From: Dictyophora rubrovolvata
Taxonomy: Eukaryota > Basidiomycota > Agaricomycetes > Phallales > Phallaceae
Assembly: GCA_029959195.1 (NCBI GenBank)
Contig: CP114119.1
Location: 2,852,001-2,916,000 of the forward strand
Direction of reading: 5' to 3'
DNA: 64,000 nt
Shown here piece after piece: positions 1-12,838 of the stretch. The notes under the pieces are model-generated. The model had not been told where the DNA came from, searched no databases, and saw only the letters and a list, made by a program, of their open reading frames with translations. Numbering within the stretch: the stretch's first letter is position 1; every line of letters starts with the position of its first letter. A program made the position numbers and the translations under genes.

Positions 1-138
1 CAAGTCTGGATGAGTTTGAGAAATTTTAAAGCTCGCTATGTACCGCCGGGATGCCGTTTCAACAACTTGTATCAGATTCACTGGCACCGTCATCTTTTTG
101 TGAATAGATTCTGTGGCTCTAACCATCTACTGTTGAAG

Positions 139-1201
139 CTAGTGGAAAACGTTCCCTTCTGTATGGAGAATCACCGTCTTTGCCATGGCCCTAACCTTCT
201 TGCTACGTGCCAAGTGCGCACGATTACCTAGACGACGAGAAGTGAGAGGGAGATCTAGCTTTTGTTGATATTGCAAACAAATAAAGTCAGCAAGCTGATC
301 AGGAAGCAAGTGAAGTAACTTAGCGGGCACCAGGTCATCTATTGTAATTGGCATAGATGATAGGTTCAAGAGCCACCAATACTTCCGAATCCATTGAGAA
401 TAAGGATCAACATAACCAGTCAAGCATCAGAGCACAGAGGAGAATGGTCTTAGAAATAAAGCTTGGACCGAGCGGGCATAGTCTAGCGTAACTTCCATAG
501 TATGTAACTGTCCCCACAAAAGGACTTAGATCAAAGTGCGAAGAGGCAGTGAATCGATGTTATGTAATGGACTACAACTGACAAGCAACGCTGGATATTA
601 AGGAGAGGTGGTCTTGTACTCGACAGTCGATATGATATATAAAATATCATCACATCATTCAAGCTGCAAATTTGATCCGAACATAGTAAAATTCTACGGA
701 GTTTATCAATATCATTAATAATCTGCTATATCGTTGTGTTAAAGGAACGTACCGTTTCATTATTCATCAATTCGAGCCAATGAATTTGTATAATATCCTT
801 GGAACAAGACTAGAAAGGTGTTCAGGATGGTGCTATTTAAGAGATTTGAATAACGTTCAGCAAGGACAACAGAGTGACACGAATGAGACCTGATATGCAT
901 TCTAGATGAAACTTAAGTTAAAATCCAGGCGATAAGCAAAAAAGAAAGAAAACGTACCATCACCATTCCCATCCCCATCATGCAGAGCTAGCAAGACAAC
1001 TTTAGATTTGTGCGTGGTGACGCCGTTCTAGTATCTACCGGTACTGACCAAGGCTTCCCCACCGACTTTAGGTCCTTTAACCATACCTCGTCCACGGGCC
1101 ATTCTCCAAGCACTCTCCAACATAGGAAAAAGCTTGGCTTTGAACGTACGAGATCGATGAGCGGAAGTGGAAAAAGGTACTTTGACAAGAAAAGGAAGCA
1201 T
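139..1201 (-). CDS. Possible split gene for a small mitochondrial-type protein, unresolved
   Basis: On the minus strand, an ATG at 1199-1201 opens a peptide starting MLPFLVKVPFSTSAHRSR. It is basic, lacks acidic residues and looks like a mitochondrial presequence (FSTSA). A separate open stretch at 139-423 ends with AMAKTVILHTEGNVFH and a stop, and is rich in basic residues like a ribosomal or RNA-binding protein. Plausible splice sites lie between them (a donor near 1044, an acceptor near 980, another acceptor near 383), but I could not build one continuous frame. The two ends may therefore belong to one gene or to two. Product family not recognised; a small nuclear-encoded mitochondrial protein is the best guess. 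Confidence 0.3.
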
Positions 1202-1990
1202 CCTGAGGGGAAGATGTACTTGCACCGCTGTTTGTGCTGTCGAGTTGGATGTCAAGTGGGCATGTAGCTTTAGACGGAAGTAGGCTGTGGGATGTCTCTT
1301 AGAATTAAAACCAAGCGAACTAATGCTTGTGAAAGGACAAACCGTAGTAAATTGTAACGAACGTTCCTAAAAATGCCGAGCTCCTGATCGTCCCTCCAAA
1401 CGCTCTTTGTAGCATTTCTTGGGGGTGCTGTAAAAAGAATCTACGTTTGAAAAGGAGAGGGGGTATGAAATGCAAAGCTCCATAGAAAGGTATCTAAAAG
1501 TATGATGAGCTGTAACACGACATTCAGACGGAAAAATGAAAATGAAAATGATCGTACACTCCATCCAAACACTTCGAGAGAGGCTTTTATACTATGCAGT
1601 GTACAGCTTGTCTCTGATGGTAAACGCGAGAGTTCCAGTTCCTGTTCATAACGAAAAGAGCAACAATCAGTCGTTGGATATGTCCATTCAAGAATCAACT
1701 GACGCATTCCACCATGTAAAGCATGTCGAAAACACTCGTTTAAATCCGAAAGATCAACTGCCAGCTCCCCTCTATCCCGCCATACCATTCTGCGAGCATC
1801 TTGCCATCTTTCTTGATCATTGGCTAAGGCGGCGAGGTGGCCCAAGTGGTTACTTGCACTAAAGCGCCAAAGGCCCCATTAGCACCCATAGGTTTCGCGT
1901 CTACACTCACACTCCGTACAGTTCATACCGCGGCATTCCTTCCAAGATCCTTCCGTCACGCCATTAGATCCGGACCGTATCAGGTCGAGT
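1202..1990. other. Intergenic region, no gene supported
   Basis: Short open frames occur on both strands (for example 1441-1845 minus), but none shows a recognisable domain. A partial tRNA-like string around 1829-1860 lacks a T-arm and an acceptor partner. The right end is the promoter side of the P450 gene. Confidence 0.4.
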
Positions 1991-1994
1991 GCGT

Positions 1995-2002
1995 TATATA
2001 TA
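1995..2002 (+). promoter_or_regulatory. TATA box of the P450 gene
   Basis: TATATATA lies about 50 bases before the first in-frame ATG of the P450 reading frame (2051). The longer open frame from 2021 starts with GTG. Two ATGs at 2010 and 2016 are out of frame with the P450. Confidence 0.45.
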
Positions 2003-2050
2003 CGAAGTCATGGAGATGTCGTGGCGGACTATCCGATTTATCCCATTATC

Positions 2051-4204
2051 ATGTACAGCTTGAAAAACAACTCCTTTACGTCTCAACTTGTCGACGACTT
2101 CAGCAACAGGTTTAATCGCAGTTGGTCATCAGACGCCGTCAATCTCAACCCCTGGTTCATCGCTATCACTGTCATTGCTCTGCTTGCAGTGCATCGTATC
2201 ACTCGTCACGATCCACTGGGCGATATTCCCGGCCCGTGGCTTGCAAAATATACGTCCTTGCTATTGGGTTACTACACCAGAACGGGAAAAAGATACTTGC
2301 ACATTGATCGACTTCACAAGGTTAGTGTCGCGCTCGACTCTGGAAAAGAAAAGCGCATGACTCCATTCTGTAGAAATACGGTCCATTCGTACGAATAGCT
2401 CCTTATCAGGTGTCGTGCTCTGATCCCTCCGCCCCGTCCACGATATATGCCCAAGGCTCCCTCTCTCTTCCAAAATCTTCATTTTACAAATCCTTTTACG
2501 TTGGAAACACCGCAAGCTTGTTTAGCACGCAGGACCGTAACGGACATGCTCAGAAACGCAGGGTGCTCGCTCATCCTTTCAGTCACGCCAGTGTTAAACA
2601 GTTTGAAGGATGGATCCGCCAGAGCCTCCGTAAGATGATCCAAGGACTTGACAACTATTGCATCAATGATGACAATCAACATACGAATAATCATTACCAA
2701 TCTGGATTATCTATAGGAGCCGAAACTGTTGGAAGGGCCGGCGGAAGCGTGCAGGGCTGTACCACCCATCGCTTTGTCGATTTGCTGATGTGGCTGAACT
2801 ATATGACATTCGATGTTATATCAGATCTGGCATTCGGAGAACCTTTAGGAATGCTGGACCGCGCTTCTGATGTTCTGGGGCCCAGCGACGAAGAAAAACT
2901 CGGTGTTGCAGCGATGATCGACTATCGTGGCCGAACCGCTGCCTACTTGGGTCTTTTCCCATATTTATTGCCCGGATCATGGTTGGCTCCCCTCGTCAAA
3001 TTCATTCCAGATACATTTATCCAACGTGGACTTGCGGGGACTGATGTAAGTCTTGGTGTGCTTTGACTTTCGGGTTTGGTATCTGAAACCGTGTTTCTTT
3101 CTCTTTGCTTTCCTTAGACACTCTCTCACATTGCCCGCCGCTGTATTCGAAAACGCCTTGAGGCCGGCGCCGAGGGTCGTCGTGGGGACCTATTAGACCG
3201 TCTCGTAAACACTACTGCGGCCGCGGATGGAGAAGAGCTTACGGAAGCGGATGTTACTACTGAAGCAATGCTGCTATTGTAAGTATGACTCGACTCTTAT
3301 AAGCCAGGGTTAACTGACTTTGTCTTCGTTACTAATATCAGAACCGCTGGATCGGACACGACTGCGAATAGTACAGCCGCAATTATGTATTGGATAGCTC
3401 GGTCGCCACGGGTAATGCAAAGACTGAGAGACGAGATTGACGAGGCTGTTCGGCGCTCTGATGATTCTGTTCTTCCGATCGGTAAGGTCACGGACGACTC
3501 GGACGAGGATGTTGACGATGAGCACGAAAAAGTTATTCTATGGTATGATCAAGTAGGTTGTCCGCCCGACTAGTCTCCCATAGTTATATTGATCGGCTTT
3601 TTAGATCAAAAATGTGAAGTACCTACAAGCGACGATAGACGAAGCTTTGAGAATGTTCGCCACTAATGCATTTGGGTTGCCTCGTGTCGTCCCGGACGGG
3701 ATGAGTGTCAAGATAAAGAACAGAATATTTGGACCTGGAGTAAGTACTTTATAAGCTTCAAGGTCTTCCGCATATTCACATCTCACAGACGGAACTCTCC
3801 GCTCCTGCATATACAATCCAGCACGATCCGGCTATATGGGGCGATCCAGAGGTCTTCCGTCCTGAAAGGTGGTTAGACGGTGAATCAGAGCAAACGGGCG
3901 GGAAGGAAAAGGAACCGCGCGACTACAAGAAACATTTACTAACTTTCGGAATGGGTCCTAGAGCTTGCATTGGGAAAAAGTAAGTGTTTTCTCTTAATCA
4001 AAAGTTTTCCAAAACTAAAAGAAAAACGGTTTGATTTTGTTTAGTCTGGCATATTTTCAAATGCAAATTTTGGTGGCTACACTTGTTCGACGATACGACT
4101 TTACGTTAAGAGAGGAGGAGCTGAAGAGTGTGGAAGGGTTTATGCATAAACCTGTTGAATGTTGGGTTGAGATTAGGAAGCGGCGTGCAGTTGAAACCCA
4201 TTGA
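2051..4204 (+). CDS. Cytochrome P450 monooxygenase (benzoate 4-hydroxylase-like)
   Basis: Seven exons, 2051-2320, 2374-3045, 3118-3278, 3342-3552, 3605-3739, 3789-3979 and 4045-4204, sum to 1800 bases and give 599 residues with GT-AG introns of 49-72 bases. An N-terminal hydrophobic helix (about residues 31-45) is followed by the hinge DIPGPW. Helix I carries AGSDTT, helix K carries EALR (ExxR), then FRPERW, and the haem loop reads FGMGPRACIGKK with the cysteine ligand. All hallmarks are present, so the enzyme should be an ER-anchored haem monooxygenase working with a P450 reductase. The N-terminal half (YGPFVRIAP, then TIYAQG) resembles CYP53/benzoate 4-monooxygenase-like enzymes, but the substrate cannot be read from sequence. 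No biosynthetic neighbours are visible; a repeat-rich region begins about 1.4 kb downstream. Confidence 0.93.
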
Positions 4205-5592
4205 ATAACTAAATGAATAATAAACAGCTTATAAGAATAATAGATAACGCTAGGTACATTAAGCATTCACACATCGGATAAAAGAGGAATGAAAAAGTTC
4301 CGGTCACAGACCTAACACTAAAATAAGAGGTTACCCCTTCAATACCATATGCAAGTCCTACACATTTCAATCAGTGCTAACAAACCAATGTAACCTGATC
4401 CACTATGGTGTGGATAATCTCAGTTGGGTTTGGCCTGGATGTTGAGGCTTATTGAAGTTTTGTAAGTTGACAGGAGTTGCAAATTTTGTAAAAGGCATTT
4501 CACTTCTGTTTCAATTTGTCTTACCATAGGTGTCCATCTTAGTCTCACTGTCATTCCCTCTATCAAACTTGCCATCACCCTCATCATTACCCTCATCATC
4601 AGACCATCATCTTTCAGTTCACCTACCTCTTATTACTCACATCACATGTCTGCTATTGAAGAAGTGTTAAACTTTGAGTGTAGCATAATAGTTGTAGGTT
4701 GGTTAGGGAATAGTGCTGGGAGTGAGGTTGGGATTAAAGACATATTAGATTGGGTAATGCTCAAACAATGAGACAAATTTACATAGTTAAAGTCTTGACA
4801 GAACAATACACCCAACTGTTGAATATAAGTATTTGTGTGCTACTTATTTTTTCAAAAAAGTATGTTCTGTGAGCAGTTTATGATAGAAAGTCTTAGAATA
4901 TTACCTCTACACTCTTGATGTGAACATTTAGATATGTAAACTTCTGAGCTCCATCTCATTTTCACTTTCATTCCCTATAACTCATTGTGTGTCTATTAAT
5001 CCACAAGTCTATTACTACTGGTACCAAGCAAACTGAGCAACCTCATCTGATCAATAAAAGAATGAGATGACAGGTGTTGAAATATATATTTTACTCATCT
5101 TGATTATATGTTTTCTAATTTATTTATTTTTTACTCCCACAGCTAGTTGTTAGTAGCTATTCAGTTGTATACTGCACTCCTTGATCACATCATTATCCAG
5201 CTTTATCATTTAATCACACAGGAAGCAGCCTCCTGTCAGAACCCTTCTATTGAAAAAGGATTGTTTTCTTCCTGTAACTATACAATATACCTAGGAGAAA
5301 CCTAATCTTCAAGTTCAGCACAGATATCCAAATTTAAAGAAAAATTATATAAGAAAATAAAAGGAATGTATAACAACATTATATATATCATTTTAGATAA
5401 GACTATCAAATTTAAATCCTCTTTCAAAACCAAATATTTCTAATAACTTCTTATTCTCATCTCCTTAATTATATAGTAAGATAGAAGATCTCAACCTCCT
5501 TATTTTAATGTTAGCAATACAGACCTATAAATTCTCTTTTTTTCATAATATTCTGTTATGCTAAATATTTGTTAGGGTGACTTAGAACATAC
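4205..5592. other. AT-rich intergenic DNA, no gene
   Basis: No open frame over 70 codons and no recognisable domain. The P450 3' UTR presumably occupies the first few hundred bases. Pyrimidine-rich patches (around 4545-4640 and 4950-5000) resemble fragments of the repeats further right, but I could not define ends. Confidence 0.5.
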
Positions 5593-5693
5593 TGTCAGGA
5601 CTACTCACTCAGACTAGAGAGAGGAGATTCTAAATAAAGTATATTTTGGGAAAAATACTAACTCACCTAGAGGGAGGGGATGTCAGGGTATGC
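5593..5693. mobile_element. R1 repeat remnants at the junction with element X copy A
   Basis: 5593-5680 matches the left part of an R1 element in minus orientation (TGTCAGGACTACTCACTCAG). Directly after it, 5681-5693 is the opposite R1 end, TGTCAGGGTATGC, in plus orientation, which runs straight into the start of element X copy A. This looks like an internally deleted R1 or two R1 ends joined by recombination. Confidence 0.6.
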
Positions 5694-6054
5694 TGTCACA
5701 CACCAAAATCTATATTTGGCAAGAATTAAGGTAAAACATTTCGAAGATTCCCTAATCTTATGATATGTCCTTTGGAATTTGAATTTACCTTTGCAACTAT
5801 TCAAAACTCACGTCTAAACATTTTTTTGTTATCCCAAAAACTTCAATATAAAAAATATGTCCTCATTTCAAATCCACTCTTCTCGTTTTCTGCCTTCTCT
5901 TCGCACTCCTTCTATTGATGACTCTCATTGTTTTCATTTTGTCCTTCCTACTCCTGATATCAATTTCTGTAATTTGGACATACAATACTACGTCTACTAC
6001 ACATCCTATGTGCACCTCAACCTCGATCCCTCCACCTTATTACCCTTATATCTG
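5694..6054 (+). mobile_element. Element X copy A, 5' fragment
   Basis: Begins TGTCACACACCAAAATC like the other X copies and contains the N-terminal part of X ORF1 (from 5857; MSSFQIHSSRFLPSL). It stops at about 6054, where the 3' end of copy B begins in the opposite direction. It is an old, truncated piece, clearly more diverged than copies B and D. Confidence 0.7.
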
Positions 6055-8318
6055 AGTCCAGGTGCTGCTTAGTGTGAAATAGGAGGAGGGAGAGGTGATA
6101 AAAACAATAACAAACAATAATAACCAAAAGACGGTTACTGTTAACAAATCAAGAATTGTTTGTGAGACAAAGTATAATAATTGCAATAACTCAGATCACA
6201 AGTTTATACTCCGAAATGTACAGTCTCAGAGTTTTTTAAAGGTAAAGACATGAGCGTAGAGATAGATAAGAGGCAAAACCAAAAACACTAAACAAAAACT
6301 ATAAACTTAAACTTGAGTCAAACCAATGTAGGTATTGCTGCTGTTATAAGTATTTACATGCAGTATTTATACATTTTAGAATAATAAGAATATTTTTGAA
6401 CATTGAGTGATAACATAATTAGTAATTGTGAGCCGGATTTGTAATAAAGAAGAAAAAGAAACAAAGAGAAAAGCGAGTAATAAAAAAAAGGGTATATGAG
6501 TCAGTGAGTCTATACTATTATAAAGAGTGAACAAAAAAATTTCAAGGTGATGACAAAATAAAAAGAAAGAAAGGAGCAATACAAAAGAATGGATTTAGAA
6601 TCAATACAAGTACAAAAGGAAAGAAAAAGAGGCAAACAAGAAAGGAAACGATGAGGATAGGAGATCATTTTATTCATCCTTACTAATTTTCCCAAAATAG
6701 ACATCACTATCGATAAGCGCTTCACAGTCTCAGATTTTCGATCTTCATCTCCTTCCTTTAACCTCGGAAACGATGTGCATTCGTCACTGCCATATGTATT
6801 CACGTATTTCGTTGTTGAACTTTTATTAAAGAGCTTCAATTGTACAGAACTAAAGGTCTTTGCTCAAGGTACACGGGAAGTGATTGAGAAGTATCAACCT
6901 CTAGTGGATAGTAGTCAGGGGCAGGATAATTGTCAATCGTATTAGTGGGAGCATCTATGAAAAGAAATTCATTGTGATAAAGAAGTGGTTAATGGAATAT
7001 GAACCGCCAAACAGGTTGTTCACTACGATGAAACTGGCAAATTCAAACCAATTCATATGAACGAGCGAGTATGTTGATATGGATTATTTCGTTCACTTTT
7101 AGATTTTCTGGAAATTTCAGTTTCTCGTAAGGTACCTGGTATTCTTGAATGGGGACTAGAGAATGTGGTCATAATGTATTTTTATTTATCTCGATGTTTG
7201 TATCAGAGATGCAATAAATTTGTATTGTTGATACGAAGTTGACATATTGTTCGTTCAAAGTTATTTTTGTAAAAGGATAAAAGGGGTAAGGAAGGAAGGA
7301 AGTGAGGGCAAGTGATTCATAGCCAAGAGGTTGCACAAAGCTCATGATGGAAGAGAAGGATAAAAAAAAATGGAATTAATTTAGATTCTGAAAGAAAAGA
7401 AACAAGACAATAAAAGAGGGGAATAAAAAAAATAAAAAAGTCCTTGTTTTTTGTTTTAATTAGTCCTGATTATTCAAATGAAGTACTTTCTATAGCGTTA
7501 TCCCAGATATCTTAAATATAGCTAAACAGAATTTCCGAAGTTGATGTAGCTTGGGGATAGTAGAAACAGGAGTCATAGGACAAAAAAAAGGTGATGAAGA
7601 TTCAGTGAGAGGATCAAAGGTGGAGATAGGAGGTTTTGGAGTCATGGGAAATTGCAGAGTATCAGAATCATAGAAAGGAAGGAAAAATTCAGGTTCTGGC
7701 ATGTGCTGATATCAACAACGGATCCATGAACAAGAGACATCGAATACAATGTGCCAGAATGCATGTCCGTATTCAGCAGTAGCCCATATCCTAGTAACCG
7801 TGTCCAGTAGACTTATGTGAATTGTGTACATATTTACCACAACGAACCATTCTTCATATCCTTCTAACCATAATCGTGTTCCAAAAGAAATCTTCTTATT
7901 GCCTACATCTAAATATGAGATCAGATCTGAAGCTTTATATAGACTGATAATAATGGGGTTTGGGTATAATGGTAATAAGGTGGAGGAATCGAGGTTGAGG
8001 TGCGCATAGGATGTGAAGTAGACATAATACTGAATGTCCAAATCACAGAGATTGATATCAGGAGTAGGAGGGACAAAACGAAAACAATCAGAGTCATTGA
8101 TAGAAGGAGCGTGAAGGGATGGCAGGGAACGAGAAGAGCAAATCTGGAGTGAGGACATATCTTTTGTATCAATGTTTTTGGGATAGAAAAATGTTTTGGA
8201 CGTGGGTTTTGGGTAGTTGCAAAAGTGAATTCAAGCTCCAAGGGACATATTGTGGGATTAGAGAATCTTCGGAACATTTACCCTAATTTTTGCCAAATAT
8301 AGATTTTAGTGCGTGACA
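6055..8318 (-). mobile_element. Element X copy B (about 2.26 kb, nearly full length)
   Basis: Minus-strand copy whose 5' end reads TGTCACGCACTAAAATC (complement of 8302-8318). It is almost identical to copy D over its whole length. ORF1 lies at 7712-8158 (148 codons) and differs from the copy D protein at only two residues, so the pair is young. The 3' end is cut at the junction with copy A, so no target duplication can be checked. The second ORF region lies at about 7000-7350. Family unproven: a very long solo LTR or another non-autonomous element. Confidence 0.75.
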
Positions 8319-8719
8319 CTGTTATGATTATGTTTACTCCGAAATAATCTGTTAGACCCAACATATCCAAATTAGAATACAATAACTGATTGTATTCCAA
8401 ATCTGTTCTTTCCATATTTGTCTTTATTGTTTCATTGTATTCTGAATGCATGTTATTGTAAACCGCTTTTATCAGTGCTGACAAACTAGTACATTCCCAT
8501 AGTATAAATAGCCCCGAATCATATATCTAGTTCCTCAGTTCTGAAATCAAATTAGTCATCTGACTCGTGGCTATTTTTGTTTGATTCTTTTGTCTCTAAA
8601 ATCTGACCGCTAAATTCGGACTCACTCCGAACTCTATCCCAAACCTCTGACCAATATATCTGCTATTCATGGAGTGTTGTGAAGCAAATTACTGAGCACA
8701 TACAAGTAAGTGGCGTAAC
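8319..8719 (+). promoter_or_regulatory. LTR-like segment with TATA box
   Basis: Starts TGTTATGATTATG (8320) and holds AGTATAAATAGCCCC at 8501-8515; a TG...CA unit could end at about 8668 (GCTATTCA). No coding capacity. It may be a short solo LTR between X copy B and R1, but no target duplication was found. Confidence 0.3.
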
Positions 8720-9125
8720 TGTCAGGGTATGCTAGTGTTGTCCCCTTATTTTTCTACATTTATCTTCGGTTCTGATCTATTTTATTTATTTCCATATTTC
8801 TCGTATTCTATTCCATCTCTTGTATCTCCCTCTCCTTCCATATTCCTATTTTTCCTCCAACGGGCGCTGAGTGCCCATTCTCATCATAGCCATGGCCTAG
8901 GCCCCGGCTAAAAGTCCGGGACCAGTGCGTATCCGCGCCCAATCCATGAACCGAAGGCCACATGTGACCTTTGCCGTTTTTCATAGTATACAGTTAGTAG
9001 CCCTAGAGGAGGGATCCCTAAGTTTGTTCTCTTAGGATCCCCTCCTTCTAGGTGAGTTAGTATTATTCCTAGAATATATTTTGCTTAGAATCCCCTCCCT
9101 CTAGTCTGAGAGAGTAGTCCTGATA
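8720..9125 (+). mobile_element. R1 repeat, full-length copy
   Basis: 406-base copy starting TGTCAGGGTATGCTAG and ending in a mutated CCTGATA. It holds the same chain of hairpins as the 22001-22405 copy (see findings). The flanking bases (GTAAC left, GATAT right) do not match, so this copy has rearranged or lost its target duplication. Confidence 0.85.
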
Positions 9126-9960
9126 GATATTCCTGGCCTATCTTTCGTTAGTAACAAATCTAGACAAATGCTTAACAAGTAATTGTGTGTGATTCTATTT
9201 GATTATCACACATTAAGGAGTTATATAACAGATACTCACAGTTCGCTCAATAAATTTTTCAAAATCATGAAAATATTTATGTGCATGCATGAGTATAATA
9301 ATTACAAAGTTTTGATATGTATGCAACAGGAGCGAACAGGAAGGAAAGGGAATCAAGTGATAAGTTGTGTCAAAGAAAAGTGATAGAATAGAGTGTTGTA
9401 AATGTAAATTGAAGTCGAAATAAAGCTTTTCTGCTCAAGTTCAAACCAAGAGAAAAGTTGTGATACAAGACTGAGAAAATTTGATGATATTGTTGATCTT
9501 AAAACCGTGGATTTTTAGATATATGAGTAGCTCAGTGTTCAAGTGAAAAATAGAATACCAGTTATCTAAAAGTGATTGAAATGAGGTAAGACCATGTGGA
9601 AAAATGAATTCATGGTCTGGGGATTAGAATTTAAGAGAAAGGAAAAAATTTTGCCGAGTTATTAAAATGTAAAATAGAGGAAAAATATATAGTAAAATGT
9701 GAATACTAAGAAAAAGTTAAGTTTAAAGATGACACGGCCTTTATAATCGTCATATGGAACCCAACCTCAGCACATATATGATGAACGGACTGTGCGAGTC
9801 TTGGTTATTCCGGTTCAGGTGGTACTGAGCCCAAAGTGTCTGTTCTGTTGTTTCTCTTTATACAGCATTTTTGAGCACAATAGTTTATTAAAAGTATTTA
9901 CAGTAGTTGTTATTTATTAATATAATATAAGCTACTTTGTGTAACATATACATGTACATA
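9126..9960. other. AT-rich DNA without recognisable gene
   Basis: Only one short frame (9183-9383, 66 codons, no domain). The stretch separates an R1 copy from a Tc1/mariner relic and is probably decayed repeat DNA. Confidence 0.4.
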
Positions 9961-10860
9961 TACAGTTTTACTCACATCATCAAAAATATACAAATCTAAT
10001 ATTTTGTATACCCTCTTTAGATTTTTATCATCACCACTACCTGTCTAGACATACTTTCAATTAGATCCTGACAAACTCTATTATCTAAAGCATACCAAAC
10101 CTTCCTCACTCTTTTCCAGAGTTCATGTATGCTGATAGGGGCTGTCTCATACCTAGCAAGCTGTCACTTCACAATAGCCCAAAGGTGTTCTATTGGATTT
10201 AAGTCAGGAGACTGTGGAGGTCATACTATGACATTCATATCATGATCTTCAAACCAAGCTTTTGCTTTTTTTGAAGTGTGTTTTAGGTCATTGTCCTGCT
10301 GGAAGATGATATCCTCCACTCCTTTTTTAAAATACCTTAAGGAGCTTTGCAGCTCATCCTCCAATATTTCATAATATAATTTTGTATCCATTTTTTGTCT
10401 ATCTTGGTCGCTCAGCCTATTCCCTCTCAAGAGAAATATCCCCAGAGTATGATAGAACCTCTACCATGTTTTACAGTCTTATCTACCAGTCAATCAGTTA
10501 AGCATTCCCCTGGCTGTTTCTAAATCCACTTTTATCCATCACATCCAAGATGATTTATTTTAGTTTCATCTGACCAGATGATTCTTTTCCAGTCTTCAAG
10601 TGTCCATGATTCGTATGCAATCATCCAATCAAGCCTTTCCCTCTTATGCTGGGATGAAAGGAGGGGCTTTTTCACCTTTGTCACTGCCTTAAAACTGGCA
10701 CTTTTGAGGCCACATTGCAATGTATTAACATGGAATGACATATTGCTTGTATTTTGAAGTATTTTCTGGACATCTACTGCCGTAAATGCTTTCTCAGAAG
10801 TAAGACAATGGATGGCCTGCTGAAGGTCAGGGGGAGAAAGTGACCAGGGATGACCACTGG
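9961..10860 (-). pseudogene. Tc1/mariner transposase relic
   Basis: On the minus strand the catalytic core can be followed in pieces. There is a helix-turn-helix segment (PPDLQQAIHCL, around 10800-10840), WSDETKI (first Asp, around 10560), FQQDNDLKHTSKKAKAWF (second Asp, around 10250) and SPDLNPIEHLWAIVK (third acidic residue, around 10190). The frame changes between these blocks and contains stops, so the copy is dead. A likely 3' terminal end is TACAGTTTTACTCAC at 9961. The N-terminal part is missing because element X copy F is inserted at 10861. The family moves by cut-and-paste into TA. Confidence 0.85.
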
Positions 10861-11369
10861 TATAACGATCTAAAGATAATAGCTAAATGTTGTAACTAAA
10901 TATACAATCGGAAAAACTATGAAGATATTTGTTTGAGGTCGTCTAGTCTCCGTGGAGCGGGTCCTGGTACTGATTTCATGGAGAGGAAGTAGTGAGAGAT
11001 AATATGATATAACAAGTGTGTGAGTGTTGATATTAAACTAACAACAATAAAAAAAATAATGATCCTAAGATCTTGTGTGTGTGAAGGGGACGATGAATAT
11101 GAATTTGCAATAAAAATAGTATGATAATATGCTGTTGATAATATAGCGATAGTAAACTGTTAAAATTAGTAAGGCTTCAATGACAATACGAATTGTTGAG
11201 TTTATACTCTGAAGCCTCACTCAGAGTAATCCAAAGTAATAGATGTGAGCGTAGAAATAGACTAGAGATGAAACCTTGACTTGAACTTGACTTAAACTGA
11301 ACTAAAACTTGAGACAACTGTTCTGGTAGATTGCTACTGTTACATATATTTACATGCAGTATTTATATC

Positions 11370-11769
11370 TGTCAGGGCTACTCACTCAGACTAGAGGGAG
11401 GGGATCTTAAGGAAAATATATTCCAGGAATAATACTAACTCACCTAGAGGGAGGGGATCCTAAGAGAACAAACTTAGGGATCCCTCCTCTAGGGCTACTA
11501 ACTATATACTATGAAAAAATGGCGAAGGCCACATGCGGCCTTCAGTTCATGGACTGGGCACGGATACGCACCGGTCCTGGACTTTTAGCCGGGGCCTAGG
11601 CCATGGCTCTGATGAGAACGGGCGCTCAGCGCCCGTTGAAGGGAAGATGGGAATATGGAAGGAGAGGGAAACGCAAGAGATGGGATAGAATATGAGAAAT
11701 ATGGAAATAAATAAAATAGACCAGAACTGAAGATAAATGTAGGAAAATAAGGGCTAGCGTACCCTGACA
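11370..11769 (-). mobile_element. R1 repeat nested in X copy F
   Basis: Complete 400-base copy between TGTCAGGGCTACTC and ACCCTGACA. It contains a perfect palindrome with 10-base arms at 11617-11637 (AACGGGCGCT, one spacer base, AGCGCCCGTT). Flanks ATATC and ATACT are similar but not identical. Confidence 0.88.
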
Positions 11770-12181
11770 ATACTGTTCTGAACAAAAAGAAATATTTTTG
11801 GAGTTTGGGTGGCAACACAATTAGTAATTATATGCTAGATTTGTAAAAGAAGGAAATAAAGAATTGGATGGATAAATAGGAGAACGGACGAGTCAGCGAA
11901 GCTATACAACTATATAGAGGGAAAAACAAATGGATTTAAAGAGATGACAAAAAAAATCGAACAGCATGATACAATCAAAGAGAATTAGGATCAAAAAGGC
12001 AAAAGAGGATGAAATGATGAAAATAGGAGGTAATATCCTTACTAATTATCCCAAAATTAAACATCACCATCAATAAGTGCTACACAGCCTCAAAATCAAT
12101 TTCCATTCTCTTTCTCTAATTTGAAAACAATATGCATTTGCCACTGTCATATGTATATGTATGTTTTTGTCATGTATTTCA

Positions 12182-12767
12182 TGATTTCCTCCCTTATCTA
12201 CCCAAAAACAAGTATTTTCTTTATTCTTTTTTTAGTTCCTGCCTGTTTTAATAATCTTTTATTTGTAATGTACCTTATCCTTCAGGAACAGTCAGATGAC
12301 TTAGTTCCAGGGACTCTTTTATTTTTTATCATCACTCTCTACTTCTCTGTCTCACTATAATTTTCTCTGATCCACTATTATTCATTCGCTTCTTTTTTAA
12401 GCAATTTCTTATCTTTCACATGATATTTCTCTTACTAATGTTTGAAGCTGTTTGTACTTACCCAAAGGTATATAAATAGGGGCTCATTTCTCTTGTAAAT
12501 AATCTATCTTGTAACTACTGTTATGCACCAAAGTGCTTACCAATCAAATTGGTCTGTTTCCCTCTTATCTTTCTCTATTCTCAAGGACTTAGTAATAAGT
12601 CCCTATCTATTTCTATTAATTTGAACTTAATTCTTAAATTCAAATCTTCCTTCAAGTGTCTCACCTTCAATAACAGGACTTTTAGTTGCTGAACAATCCC
12701 TAAACAAAACTCCTTTATATTTTATTAGGAGCTAAGTCTATTCTAAATCTAAAACAAATACTTTACA
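12182..12767 (+). mobile_element. 586-bp solo-LTR-like insertion
   Basis: This segment is absent from the collinear part of X copy B, which continues without it. It starts TGATTTCCTCCC, ends CTTTACA and has a strong TATA box (GGTATATAAATAGGGG, around 12467-12482). No ORF of note. A solo LTR is the simplest reading; the exact ends and target duplication are uncertain. Confidence 0.5.
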
Positions 12768-12838
12768 GTTTTGTTATTGAACTCTCATTAAAGGGCTCCA
12801 ATCATACGGAACTAGAGGTCTATGTTCAAGATACTTGG

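Noticed and set aside
1829-1862. tRNA-Ser-like string (GGCGAGGTGGCCCAAGTGG)
   Set aside because: Only a D-arm-like part is present; no anticodon stem, T-arm or matching acceptor strand was found.
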